Assembly (NCBI RefSeq): GCF_031457955.1
Contig: NZ_JAVDXN010000009.1
Location: 1-64,000, forward strand
Reading direction: 5' to 3'
DNA from: Mixta sp031457955
GTDB taxonomy: Bacteria > Pseudomonadota > Gammaproteobacteria > Enterobacterales > Enterobacteriaceae
Length of the DNA stretch: 64,000 nt
Of this stretch, positions 54,430 to 62,794 are shown in pieces (the first letter of the stretch is position 1; each line of letters opens with the position of its first letter). The position numbers and the translations under genes are program-made. A model generated the notes under the pieces. The model was not told the DNA's origin. It saw only the letters and a list, made by a program, of their open reading frames with translations, and searched no databases.

Positions 54430-55128
54430 ATGAATAAAATCCTGTTGGTTGATGATGACCGCGAATTAACTTCGCTGCTTAAAGAACTGCTTGAAATGGA
54501 AGGGTTTGACATCGTTGTCGCCTCAGATGGAGAACAGGCGCTTAGCCTGCTCGACGACACGATCGATCTGTTATTACTTGATGTGATGATGCCTAAAAAG
54601 AACGGCATCGATACCTTAAAAGAACTGCGTCAGCAGTACCAAACGCCGGTGATTATGTTGACCGCGCGCGGCAGTGAACTGGACCGCGTTTTAGGTCTTG
54701 AGCTGGGCGCCGATGATTATCTACCCAAGCCTTTCAACGATCGCGAACTGGTGGCGCGTATCCGCGCGATTCTGCGCCGTTCCAGCTGGAGCGAACAGCA
54801 GCAACAGCACGACAACAGCTCGCCAACGCTGGAAGTTGACTGTCTGCGCCTGAATCCGGGGCGTCAGGAAGCCAGCTTCGATAACATTACGCTCGATTTA
54901 ACCGGTACCGAATTTACCCTGCTCTATCTGTTGGCTCAGCATCTTGGTCAGGTGGTCTCGCGCGAGCATTTAAGTCAGGAGGTGCTGGGTAAGCGTTTGA
55001 CGCCGTTCGATCGCGCTATCGATATGCATATCTCTAACCTGCGCCGTAAACTGCCTGAACGCCGCGACGGCCATCCCTGGTTTAAAACGCTGCGCGGTCG
55101 TGGATATCTGATGGTCTCCGCCTCATGA
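54430..55128 (+). CDS. cpxR: Envelope-stress response regulator CpxR
   Basis: CpxR is an OmpR/PhoB-type response regulator. The 232-residue protein has an N-terminal receiver (acidic pocket DDD at 8-10, phospho-acceptor Asp51 in LLLLDVMMP, Thr in MLTARG, Lys in YLPKPF) and a C-terminal winged helix (FTLLYLLAQHLGQVVSREHL to TLRGRGYLM). The frame is open for 53 codons upstream, but ATG 54430 matches E. coli. Its stop overlaps the cpxA start (ATGA), indicating translational coupling. Confidence 0.97.
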   Translation: MNKILLVDDDRELTSLLKELLEMEGFDIVVASDGEQALSLLDDTIDLLLLDVMMPKKNGIDTLKELRQQYQTPVIMLTARGSELDRVLGLELGADDYLPKPFNDRELVARIRAILRRSSWSEQQQQHDNSSPTLEVDCLRLNPGRQEASFDNITLDLTGTEFTLLYLLAQHLGQVVSREHLSQEVLGKRLTPFDRAIDMHISNLRRKLPERRDGHPWFKTLRGRGYLMVSAS

Positions 55129-56498
55129 TAAGCAGCCTGACCACCCGCATCTTTGCCATCTTCTGGTTAACGCTGGCGCTGGTTCTGATGCTGGTGTTAA
55201 TGCTTCCTAAGCTTGATTCGCGTCAGCTTACCTCGCTGCTGGAAAATGAGCAGCGTCAGGGCACGATGATTGAGCAGCACGTTGAGGCGGAGCTTATGCA
55301 GGATCCGCCGAATGATTTGATGTGGTGGCGTCGGCTGTTCCGCGCCATCGACAAATGGGCGCCGCCCGGTCAACGCCTGCTGCTGGTCACCAGCGAAGGG
55401 CGCGTGATTGGCGCTCAGCACAATGAAATGCAGATTATCCGTAACTTTATCGGGCAATCTGACAATGCCGATCATCCCCAGAAAAAGAAATATGGCCGCG
55501 TCGAGCTGGTAGGGCCTTTTGCCGTACGTGACGGTGAAGATAATTACCAACTCTATCTGATGCGTCCGGCCAATAGCTCTCAGCTGGATTTTATCAACCT
55601 GTTGTTCGACCGCCCGCTGTTGCTGTTGATTGTCACCATGCTTATCAGTGCGCCGCTGCTGCTGTGGCTGGCCTGGAGCCTGGCAAAACCGGCGCGTAAG
55701 TTAAAACACGCGGCGGACGAGGTCGCCAGCGGCAATCTGCGTCAGCATCCGGAACTGGAAGCGGGGCCGCAGGAGTTTCTTGCCGCCGGTTCCAGCTTTA
55801 ATCAGATGGTCAGCGCGCTGGAGCGTATGATGACCTCGCAACAGCGTCTGCTTTCCGATATTTCTCACGAGCTGCGTACGCCGTTAACGCGCCTGCAGCT
55901 GGCCACCGCGCTGATGCGTCGCCGCTATGGCGAAGGCAAAGAGTTGGGCCGTATTGAGCTGGAAGCGCAGCGTCTCGACGGCATGATCAACGATTTGCTG
56001 GTGCTGTCGCGCACACAGCATAAAAACGCGTTGGTTAGCGAAGCGATGAAGGCAAACCACCTGTGGAATGGCGTACTGGAAGATGCCAAATTTGAAGCAG
56101 AACAGATGGGTAAAAAGCTGGAGGTGCCCTATCCACCTGGCCCGTGGCCGCTGTACGGCAACCCGCATGCGCTGGAAAGCGCGCTGGAAAACATCGTACG
56201 CAATGCGCTGCGCTACTCCAACACGCATATTTCGGTCAGCTTCTCGGTTGATAACCAGGGCATTACGGTACATGTGGATGATGATGGTCCCGGCGTCAGC
56301 GAGGAAGATCGCGAACAGATATTCCGTCCCTTCTATCGCACCGACGAAGCGCGCGACCGGGAATCGGGCGGCACCGGTCTGGGCCTGGCGATTGTCGAAA
56401 CGGCGATTCAGCAGCATCGCGGCTGGGTCAAAGCCGATGACAGCCCGCTCGGCGGCCTGCGTCTGACCATCTGGCTACCGCTGTACTCTGTGCGCTAA
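55125..56498 (+). CDS. cpxA: Envelope-stress sensor kinase CpxA
   Basis: CpxA is the inner-membrane histidine kinase that phosphorylates CpxR on envelope damage. The 457-residue protein has the E. coli length: transmembrane helices about 8-27 and 163-184 bound a periplasmic sensor domain, a HAMP linker follows, then the H-box ISHELRTPLTR (His near 248), N-box NIVRNALRYS, and G-boxes DDGPGVSEED and GGTGLGLAI. It overlaps cpxR by four bases. Confidence 0.97.
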   Translation: MISSLTTRIFAIFWLTLALVLMLVLMLPKLDSRQLTSLLENEQRQGTMIEQHVEAELMQDPPNDLMWWRRLFRAIDKWAPPGQRLLLVTSEGRVIGAQHNEMQIIRNFIGQSDNADHPQKKKYGRVELVGPFAVRDGEDNYQLYLMRPANSSQLDFINLLFDRPLLLLIVTMLISAPLLLWLAWSLAKPARKLKHAADEVASGNLRQHPELEAGPQEFLAAGSSFNQMVSALERMMTSQQRLLSDISHELRTPLTRLQLATALMRRRYGEGKELGRIELEAQRLDGMINDLLVLSRTQHKNALVSEAMKANHLWNGVLEDAKFEAEQMGKKLEVPYPPGPWPLYGNPHALESALENIVRNALRYSNTHISVSFSVDNQGITVHVDDDGPGVSEEDREQIFRPFYRTDEARDRESGGTGLGLAIVETAIQQHRGWVKADDSPLGGLRLTIWLPLYSVR

Positions 56499-56533
56499 TT
56501 TGTTATGCTCACGCCCTCGCTATCGGGGGCCTT

Positions 56534-57007
56534 ATGCTGAACATCGTTTTATTTGAACCTGAAATTCCGCCGAATACCGGCAATATCATTCGCCTGTGCG
56601 CCAATACGGGCTTCCAGCTGCATCTGATTGAGCCGCTTGGCTTTACCTGGGATGACAAGCGCCTGCGCCGCGCCGGGCTTGATTATCACGAATTCACTGC
56701 GATTAAACGCCATGCCAACTTTGAAGCTTTTTGCCTTGATGAAAAGCCTGAGCGCCTGTTTGCGCTCACCACCAAAGGCACGCCTGAGCATAGCGCGGTC
56801 GAGTATCAAGTCGGGGATTATCTGCTGTTTGGCCCGGAAAGTCGGGGATTGCCCGATACCATTCTGGGTTCGCTGCCGCCGCAGCAGAAAATCCGCATTC
56901 CTATGCTGGCGCAAAGTCGCAGCATGAACCTGTCGAATGCGGTTTCGGTGGTGGTTTATGAAGCCTGGCGACAGCTGGAATATCGCGGCGCCCTGCTGAA
57001 AAGCTGA
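56534..57007 (+). CDS. trmL: tRNA (cytidine/uridine-2'-O-)-methyltransferase TrmL
   Basis: TrmL is a SPOUT methyltransferase that 2'-O-methylates the wobble base (position 34) of two tRNA-Leu species. The 157-residue protein has the trefoil-knot motifs NTGNIIRLCANTG (about 14-26), LFGPESRGLP and IPMLAQSRSMNLSNAVSVVVYE. It matches E. coli TrmL. It lies 35 bases after cpxA and is convergent with cysE. Confidence 0.96.
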   Translation: MLNIVLFEPEIPPNTGNIIRLCANTGFQLHLIEPLGFTWDDKRLRRAGLDYHEFTAIKRHANFEAFCLDEKPERLFALTTKGTPEHSAVEYQVGDYLLFGPESRGLPDTILGSLPPQQKIRIPMLAQSRSMNLSNAVSVVVYEAWRQLEYRGALLKS

Positions 57008-57024
57008 CGCCAGCGCAGGGCGAG

Positions 57025-57846
57025 TCAGATGCCGTCGCCGTATTCAAAGCCAGCGATGGTGCCGTTGAAATGCTGATCCATATCCATAGATGGCTTATCG
57101 CTGGCCGGTTTGCCCACAATGCGCGCCGGTACGCCAGCAGCGGTAGTATGCGGCGGCACCGGCTGTAGCACCACCGATCCGGCGCCAATTTTCGCGCCGC
57201 GCCCAACTTCAATATTGCCAAGAATTTTCGCCCCGGCGCCAATCATCACGCCTTCACGAATTTTAGGATGGCGATCGCCGCTGGTTTTACCCGTTCCGCC
57301 CAGGGTAACCGACTGCAGAATAGAGACATCGTTCTCAACCACCGCCGTTTCACCAATCACAATGCCGGTGGCATGGTCGAGCATAATACCGCAGCCGATA
57401 CGCGCGGCCGGATGGATATCCACGGCAAAGGAGACTGAAATTTCATTTTGCAGATAGACTGCCAGCGCTCGACGGCCTTCGTTCCACAGCCAGTGACCGA
57501 TGCGGTAAGCCTGCAACGCATGGAACCCTTTCAGATAGAGCAGCGGCGTAGAGTATTTATCTATTGCCGGATCGCGCTGGCGAACGGCCAGAATATCGCG
57601 CGCCGCAGCGGCAATCATGGTTGGATCCTGACGATAAGCCTCTTCGACAATCTCGCGAATGGCAATAGCGGGCATAATGGCATTCGCCAGCTTATTTGCC
57701 AGCATATAACTCAGCGCGCCGCCGAGGTTCTCGTGCTTAAGCAACGTCGCGTGAAAAAAACTCGCCAGCATGGGTTCACAATCGGCAAGGGCGCGCCCTT
57801 CCGCTTTAATGTTATTCCAGACCAGCTGTAACTCTTCATCCGACAT
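57025..57846 (-). CDS. cysE: Serine O-acetyltransferase
   Basis: CysE makes O-acetylserine from serine and acetyl-CoA, the entry to cysteine synthesis, and is feedback-inhibited by cysteine. The 273-residue protein has an N-terminal helical domain and a left-handed beta-helix of hexapeptide repeats, including VDIHPAARIGCGIMLDHATGIVIGE-type catalytic sequence (His in DHATG) and GAGAKILGN. The C-terminal HFNGTIAGFEYGDGI ends in Ile, the residue that inserts into cysteine synthase. The start at 57846, not the longer frame, matches E. coli. It is the last gene of secB-gpsA-cysE. Confidence 0.97.
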   Translation of the reverse strand: MSDEELQLVWNNIKAEGRALADCEPMLASFFHATLLKHENLGGALSYMLANKLANAIMPAIAIREIVEEAYRQDPTMIAAAARDILAVRQRDPAIDKYSTPLLYLKGFHALQAYRIGHWLWNEGRRALAVYLQNEISVSFAVDIHPAARIGCGIMLDHATGIVIGETAVVENDVSILQSVTLGGTGKTSGDRHPKIREGVMIGAGAKILGNIEVGRGAKIGAGSVVLQPVPPHTTAAGVPARIVGKPASDKPSMDMDQHFNGTIAGFEYGDGI

Positions 57847-57918
57847 TGCTCTCTCCCGATAAAAAAATAGCGTCCGGTTGGCCCGGAACGCCACAGATAT
57901 TCAGCCGGGCTTCCTGCC

Positions 57919-58938
57919 TCAGCGACTGCTCTTTTCATCCTTGCGGGTACGGCCCAGCAGATTTAATGCTGCCTCGCGCGCCGATTTTTCGCAATACAAT
58001 ACCTGATAAATTTGCTCGGTTATTGGCATTTCCACGCCGTAGCGGGCCGCCAGCGCACGTACCTCTTTGGTATTGCGATAGCCTTCCACAACCTGGCCTA
58101 TTTTGGTCTGCGCGCTTTCCACGTCTTCGCCCTGCCCCAGCATGATGCCGAAACGGCGGTTACGTGACTGATTATCGGTACAGGTCAGCACTAAATCGCC
58201 CAGCCCCGCCATGCCCATAAAGGTGGTGGGATCGGCGCCCAGCGCCTCGCCAAGACGGCTCATTTCCGCCAGTCCACGGGTAATCAATGCGGTACGCGCA
58301 TTCGCGCCAAAGCCGATACCGTCAGAGATGCCCGCGCCGATGGCGATCACGTTTTTCACCGCGCCGCCCAGCTGTACGCCAATAAAGTCAGGGTTGTTAT
58401 ACACGCGGAAGCTTTTCCCGCAGTGCAGCAGCTGTTGCAGATCGTCCGCAAACTGCGGATCGGTCGCGGCCAGCGCAATAGCAGTGGGCAGCCCTGCCGC
58501 CAGCTCTTTCGCGAAGGTCGGGCCGGATATCACCGCCAGCGGCAGCGTATCGCCAACAATTTCGCGCGCTACATCCTGCAACAGCCGTCCCGTTTCGCGC
58601 TCCAGCCCTTTGGTCGCCCATACAAGACGCGAGTCGGCACGCAAATGCGGCTTAACCTGCTGCAAAACTTCGCCGAAAACATGGCTCGGTACCACAATCA
58701 GCAAATCACGGCTGGCGGCAACGGCCTCGGCAAGGTCGGGTTCGGTAGAAAGGGTGGCGGGAAAAGCGACGTCCGGCAGAAAGGCCGCATTGCAGCGATC
58801 CGCTTCCAGCTGGGACAAATGTTGAGGATTATGGCCCCACAACAGCACCTGATGGCCGTTGCGGGCTAAGGTAATCGCCAGCGCGGTGCCGTAAGATCCG
58901 GCACCGAGCACGGTAACTGCTGCGTTACGCTTATTCAT
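57919..58938 (-). CDS. gpsA: Glycerol-3-phosphate dehydrogenase [NAD(P)+]
   Basis: GpsA reduces dihydroxyacetone phosphate to sn-glycerol-3-phosphate for phospholipid synthesis. The 339-residue protein has the Rossmann motif VLGAGSYGTALA (9-20), ATKGLERETG, GPTFAKELAAG and the catalytic-lysine GAVKNVIAIGAGI. It matches E. coli in length. Its ATG overlaps the secB stop by one base, so the two are coupled; cysE follows after 72 bases. Confidence 0.97.
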   Translation of the reverse strand: MNKRNAAVTVLGAGSYGTALAITLARNGHQVLLWGHNPQHLSQLEADRCNAAFLPDVAFPATLSTEPDLAEAVAASRDLLIVVPSHVFGEVLQQVKPHLRADSRLVWATKGLERETGRLLQDVAREIVGDTLPLAVISGPTFAKELAAGLPTAIALAATDPQFADDLQQLLHCGKSFRVYNNPDFIGVQLGGAVKNVIAIGAGISDGIGFGANARTALITRGLAEMSRLGEALGADPTTFMGMAGLGDLVLTCTDNQSRNRRFGIMLGQGEDVESAQTKIGQVVEGYRNTKEVRALAARYGVEMPITEQIYQVLYCEKSAREAALNLLGRTRKDEKSSR

Positions 58939-59399
58939 CAGGCATCCTGACGGGGTTCTTCGCCTTCTTGCTGCTGCAGATAGTTCATAAACAGCGCATC
59001 GAAGTTAACTGGCGCAAGGTTAAGCTGCGGGAAGGTGCCGCGTGAAACCAGATTGGTGATGCATTCACGGGCATACGGGAACAGAATATTCGGGCAGTAA
59101 GCGCCAAGGCAATGCGCCATCTGGGTGCCTTCGATACCGGAAATGGTGAAGATACCCGCCTGCTGCACTTCGCACAGGAACGCCGTTTCCGTACCAACGG
59201 ACGCGGTTACCGTTACGCGCAGTACCACTTCGTAGATGCCTTCAGAGAGCTGGCTGGATGCGGTATCCAGATCCAGTTTTACTTCCGGCTCCCACTCTTT
59301 CTGGAAAACCTGCGGTGCGTTAGGCGCTTCAAAGGAAATATCTTTCGTATAGATACGCTGGATCTGGAATGACATTTCGCTGGTGTTTTGTTCTGACAT
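58938..59399 (-). CDS. secB: Protein-export chaperone SecB
   Basis: SecB is a tetrameric cytoplasmic chaperone that keeps preproteins unfolded and hands them to SecA. The 153-residue protein matches E. coli SecB, with QIQRIYTKDISFEAPNAP at the N-terminal strand and the acidic C-terminal region. It is the first of the coupled secB-gpsA-cysE genes and follows grxC on the same strand after about 50 bases. Confidence 0.97.
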   Translation of the reverse strand: MSEQNTSEMSFQIQRIYTKDISFEAPNAPQVFQKEWEPEVKLDLDTASSQLSEGIYEVVLRVTVTASVGTETAFLCEVQQAGIFTISGIEGTQMAHCLGAYCPNILFPYARECITNLVSRGTFPQLNLAPVNFDALFMNYLQQQEGEEPRQDA

Positions 59400-59451
59400 T
59401 TTTATTGAGTCCTGTTAGTTAAAAAAATCCATCGTGGTGCCAGTTAAGCCA

Positions 59452-59703
59452 TTATTTCAGCAAAGGATCAAGGCCTTCGCGGCTGTCCAGCGCATAAAGA
59501 TCGTCACAACCACCGATGTGTTGTGCATCGATAAAAATCTGCGGTACGGTGGTGCGGCCGCTGCGCTTGATCATCTCTTCACGCTTATCTGCATCGCCAT
59601 CGATCGGAATTTCCTGGAAAACGACGCCTTTCTGAGCCAGCAGCGCTTTCGCCCGATGGCAATAAGGGCAGGTCGCTTTGGTATACATCTCTACGTTAGC
59701 CAT
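59452..59703 (-). CDS. grxC: Glutaredoxin 3
   Basis: GrxC is a dithiol glutaredoxin using glutathione to reduce protein disulfides and mixed disulfides. The 83-residue protein has the CPYC active site (about 12-15) and the glutathione site TVPQIFIDAQHIGGCDDL, as in E. coli Grx3. Three codons upstream another in-frame start exists, but ATG 59703 matches the family. It lies between yibN and secB, and all point the same way. Confidence 0.97.
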   Translation of the reverse strand: MANVEMYTKATCPYCHRAKALLAQKGVVFQEIPIDGDADKREEMIKRSGRTTVPQIFIDAQHIGGCDDLYALDSREGLDPLLK

Positions 59704-59721
59704 TTTCAGCACCTTTTAAGG

Positions 59722-60153
59722 TTATTTGCCGCGTACCAGCGGCAGATTTTCACTGCTCCAGCCAGCGATACCGTCTTTCAGTACGCTCACCTGCTCGAAA
59801 CCTGCTGCGTTCAGCTGAGAAGCAGCATCAAAAGCGGAAGTCCCCGTCGCGCAGACTACAATTATGGGCTGAGCTTTATGCTTTTCCAATTCGCCGAAAG
59901 TGCCCTTCTTAATATCCGCCGCCAGAATGTTGTGCGCACCGGAAATATGGCCTTTACGAAAATCGTCGCGGGCGCGGGTATCCACAACCACCGCGTCTTC
60001 CTTGTTAATCAGGCGAGTCGCTTCGCCGCGGCTGATGGTTTTAACTTTAGAAAACATGCCCTTAAACGTGGCCACGAGCACCAAAACCAGCAATGCGACC
60101 CATGCCAGACAAAGAATGGGGTGATTGCTTGCGAATTGCATAATTTCTTGCAT
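59722..60153 (-). CDS. yibN: Membrane-anchored rhodanese YibN
   Basis: A 143-residue protein with an N-terminal transmembrane helix (about 12-30) and a rhodanese domain whose active-site cysteine lies in VVCATGTSAF (about 101-110), matching E. coli YibN. The physiological sulfur donor and acceptor are unknown; in E. coli, YibN has been associated with membrane-protein insertion. It is the first gene of yibN-grxC-secB-gpsA-cysE. Confidence 0.93.
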   Translation of the reverse strand: MQEIMQFASNHPILCLAWVALLVLVLVATFKGMFSKVKTISRGEATRLINKEDAVVVDTRARDDFRKGHISGAHNILAADIKKGTFGELEKHKAQPIIVVCATGTSAFDAASQLNAAGFEQVSVLKDGIAGWSSENLPLVRGK

Positions 60154-60533
60154 GAGGGGTAACAGCTCCCGACAGGGTTAATAAGCGAAAAATAGGTTTC
60201 TGAGTATACCTGCGCCACCTCGCATGTACAGTCGCGAAGCGGTGAGAGTCGTGTTTTCTGTGGCATAAAACGGAAAAAATTTGCCGTGGCGCAAACAATC
60301 CCGTGGCCTGACGATAAAAAGACGCGGCAGAGGCGGCAATTATCCGCTAATGTCCTTTTAATAGAGCCAATTGTCTCTTGCACCGCCTGTTGTACGGCAA
60401 AGAGAGACGTTTGAAACGAACAGAAACGCAAAAGCCTTGCCCATCGCTGGCAAGCGGCTATTCATCATGGAATAATCGCCCCCTTATGAGGGAAAAAGCA
60501 TCGGTTTTACATACATGGACTTCAGGTAATTTT
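60154..60533. other. yibN-envC divergent region; gpmM absent
   Basis: A 380-base gene-free stretch containing both promoters. In E. coli gpmM (phosphoglycerate mutase) starts here and precedes envC; no trace of it is visible. A broken inverted repeat with outer arms GTCTCT / AGAGAC (60373-60408) is the only structure I noted. Confidence 0.6.
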
Positions 60534-61793
60534 ATGGCCGGTTATGCGCCGTTACGCACCAGCCTGTCCGCGATCTCCGCCAGCCTGTTATGTGCTGGCG
60601 TGTTGCTGTTGCCGCTGTATGCCAGCGCCGCGGATGACAATAAATCCCAGCTTAAATCGATTCAACAAGATATCGCTGAAAAAGAGAAAAGCGTTCGTTT
60701 ACAAAAAGAACAGCGCAGCAAGCTGCTGGATGCCTTACAAAGTCAGGAAAAAATCATTGCCGAAGCCAGCCGGAAGCTGCGGCAAACGCAGCAGCTGCTG
60801 ACGCGCCTGAACAAAGAGATCGACGCCCTCAACCGCTCTATCGCCCAGTTGCAAAAGCAGCAGACGCAGCAGGAAACTCTGCTGGCACAGCAGCTTGATG
60901 CGGCGTTCCGCCAGGGCAAGCACAGCGGGCTTCAGCTGCTGCTTAGCGGCGAAGAGAGCCAGCGCAACGAACGTATTCTTTCTTACTTCGGTTACCTCAA
61001 CGAAGCGCGACAAAAAAGCATTGATGAACTGCAAAAAACGCGACGCGATCTCGCCACGCAAAAGGCGGATTTGCTGAACAAACAGAGCCAGCAAAAATCA
61101 TTGCTCAGTGACCAGCAAACGCAACAGACGCGGCTGGAGCAGGCGCGCGCCGCCAGACAAAAAACGCTCACCACGCTGGAAAGCGCGCTGGAAAAAGACC
61201 AGGCCGACCTGGTAGAGATGCGCCAGAATGAAAGCCGCCTGCAGGATAAAATCGCCCGGGCCGAGCGCGAAGCAAAAGCGCGCGCCGAACGTGAGGCGCG
61301 TGAGGCGGAGCAGGTGCGTAAGCGCCAGGCGCAGGCGAAAGCCAAAGGCTCCACCTATAAACCCACTGAAAGCGAGCGTTCGCTGATGTCACGTACCGGC
61401 GGCCTGGGTCGTCCCGGTGGTCACGCGCTGTGGCCGGTACGCGGTCATATTGAGCATCGCTTTGGGGAAGCGCTTCAGGGCGAGCTGCGCTGGAAGGGCC
61501 TGGTGATCGACGCGCCGGAAGGCACCGAAGTCAAAGCGATCGCTGACGGGCGCGTGCTGATGGCCGACTGGCTGCAAGGTTACGGGCTGGTGGTGGTGGT
61601 TGAACACGGTAAAGGCGATATGAGCCTGTATGGTTATAACCAGAGCGCGCTGGTCACTACCGGCGCGCAGGTCAAGGCCGGACAGCCGATCGCGCTGGTC
61701 GGCACCAGCGGCGGCCGCGGCACGCCGTCACTCTATTTTGAAATCCGTCGTCAGGGACAGGCGGTCAATCCACTTCCGTGGTTAGGAAAATAA
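60534..61793 (+). CDS. envC: Murein hydrolase activator EnvC
   Basis: EnvC activates the amidases AmiA and AmiB at the division site under FtsEX control. The 419-residue protein (same as E. coli) has a signal peptide ending near ASA, a long coiled coil (about 40-265) that contacts FtsX, and a C-terminal LytM domain (LWPVRGHIEHRFGE to NPLPWLGK) that is degenerate at the zinc ligands, as in all EnvC proteins, so it activates and does not cut. ATG 60534 was chosen because it starts a proper signal sequence and has CAGGT upstream; the frame stays open to 60378. Confidence 0.95.
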   Translation: MAGYAPLRTSLSAISASLLCAGVLLLPLYASAADDNKSQLKSIQQDIAEKEKSVRLQKEQRSKLLDALQSQEKIIAEASRKLRQTQQLLTRLNKEIDALNRSIAQLQKQQTQQETLLAQQLDAAFRQGKHSGLQLLLSGEESQRNERILSYFGYLNEARQKSIDELQKTRRDLATQKADLLNKQSQQKSLLSDQQTQQTRLEQARAARQKTLTTLESALEKDQADLVEMRQNESRLQDKIARAEREAKARAEREAREAEQVRKRQAQAKAKGSTYKPTESERSLMSRTGGLGRPGGHALWPVRGHIEHRFGEALQGELRWKGLVIDAPEGTEVKAIADGRVLMADWLQGYGLVVVVEHGKGDMSLYGYNQSALVTTGAQVKAGQPIALVGTSGGRGTPSLYFEIRRQGQAVNPLPWLGK

Positions 61794-62708
61794 GTGTTGT
61801 TTTCAGTTAAAAAAATGGCCGTAGCGCTAAGCGGCCTGCTTTTCGCTTGCTCGGCAAACGCCGGTAAGCTGGCTATCGTGATTGATGATTTTGGCTATCG
61901 TCCACACCAGGAAAACCAGGTGTTGCAGATGCCGAACGCCATTTCGGTGGCGGTGTTGCCCACTGCGCCGCACGCGCGTGAAATGGCGACCAAAGCCCAC
62001 CAGCACGGACACGAAGTGCTGATCCATCTGCCGATGGCGCCGCTCAGCAAGCAGCCGCTGGAGCGGGATACGCTTCAGCCGGAGATGAGCGCTGAAGAAA
62101 TCGCGCGCATTATTCACAACGCGGTAGAGAACGTGCCCTACGCCGTCGGCATGAATAATCATATGGGCAGTAAAATGACCTCCAGCCTGCCGGGAATGCA
62201 GAAAGTCATGCAGGTGCTGGATCACTACAGCTTCTACTTTCTCGACAGCATGACCATCGGCAATAGCCAGGCGACGCGCGCTGCCGCTGGCACCAGCGTC
62301 AAAGTGATTAAGCGCCGCGTGTTTCTTGATGATAATCAGAATGAGGCGGAAATCCGTAAGCAGTTCAGCCGTGCGGTGCATCTGGCACAGCGTAACGGCT
62401 CGGCGATCGCCATTGGCCATCCGCATCCCAGTACCGTACGCGTTCTACAACAGATGCTGCCCAACCTGCCCGCCGACGTGACGCTGGTGCGTCCCAGCCA
62501 GCTGCTGAACGAGCCGCAATCTAGCCCTGCCGCGCCTGCACCAACCGTGCCGAAAGCCGCGCCGAAGCCGCGCAATCCGTTCCGTGGCGTGGCGGTTTGT
62601 CGCCCGCCGCAGCCGTTAGCGCCGGTACCGGCAACGCGCGCGCTGAGCGTGGTTGGCGAGAGCATTGAACAAAGCCCGGTGGTGAAGAAGATCGGCAGCC
62701 TGTTCTGA
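61794..62708 (+). CDS. yibQ: Divergent polysaccharide deacetylase family protein YibQ
   Basis: A 304-residue exported protein with a signal peptide (cleavage probably after ANA) and a divergent polysaccharide deacetylase fold: KLAIVIDDFGYRP, the HEVLIHLPMAP motif with histidines, NNHMGSKMT and IAIGHPHPSTV. A Pro/Ala-rich tail follows. The function is unknown, though its constant pairing with envC suggests cell-wall work. The start is GTG 61794, directly after the envC stop, with AGGAAA inside the envC end, so it is coupled to envC. Confidence 0.92.
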   Translation: MLFSVKKMAVALSGLLFACSANAGKLAIVIDDFGYRPHQENQVLQMPNAISVAVLPTAPHAREMATKAHQHGHEVLIHLPMAPLSKQPLERDTLQPEMSAEEIARIIHNAVENVPYAVGMNNHMGSKMTSSLPGMQKVMQVLDHYSFYFLDSMTIGNSQATRAAAGTSVKVIKRRVFLDDNQNEAEIRKQFSRAVHLAQRNGSAIAIGHPHPSTVRVLQQMLPNLPADVTLVRPSQLLNEPQSSPAAPAPTVPKAAPKPRNPFRGVAVCRPPQPLAPVPATRALSVVGESIEQSPVVKKIGSLF

Positions 62709-62722
62709 CATATTGTCCATCG

Positions 62723-62758
62723 TCAGGGCGGCAGGAAATCTCTATAATGCCGCCCTGA
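62723..62758 (+). other. Perfect hairpin between yibQ and the GT4 gene
   Basis: An 11-bp perfect stem (TCAGGGCGGCA / TGCCGCCCTGA) with a 14-base loop lies 15 bases after the yibQ stop. No T run follows, so it is a poor rho-independent terminator; a TATAAT sits within the loop and right arm. Confidence 0.6.
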
Positions 62759-62794
62759 TAATTTCTCCCTGCGTGGACGTAAGGATATGGCACG

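Noticed and set aside
62727..62734. RfaH ops element before the GT4 gene
   Set aside because: GGCGGCAG differs from GGCGGTAG and is fully explained by the hairpin arm; no JUMPstart context is present.
62714..62748. Sigma-70 promoter using TATAAT at 62743
   Set aside because: The only TTG-type -35 (TTGTCC) is 24 bases away, too far, and the site lies inside a hairpin.
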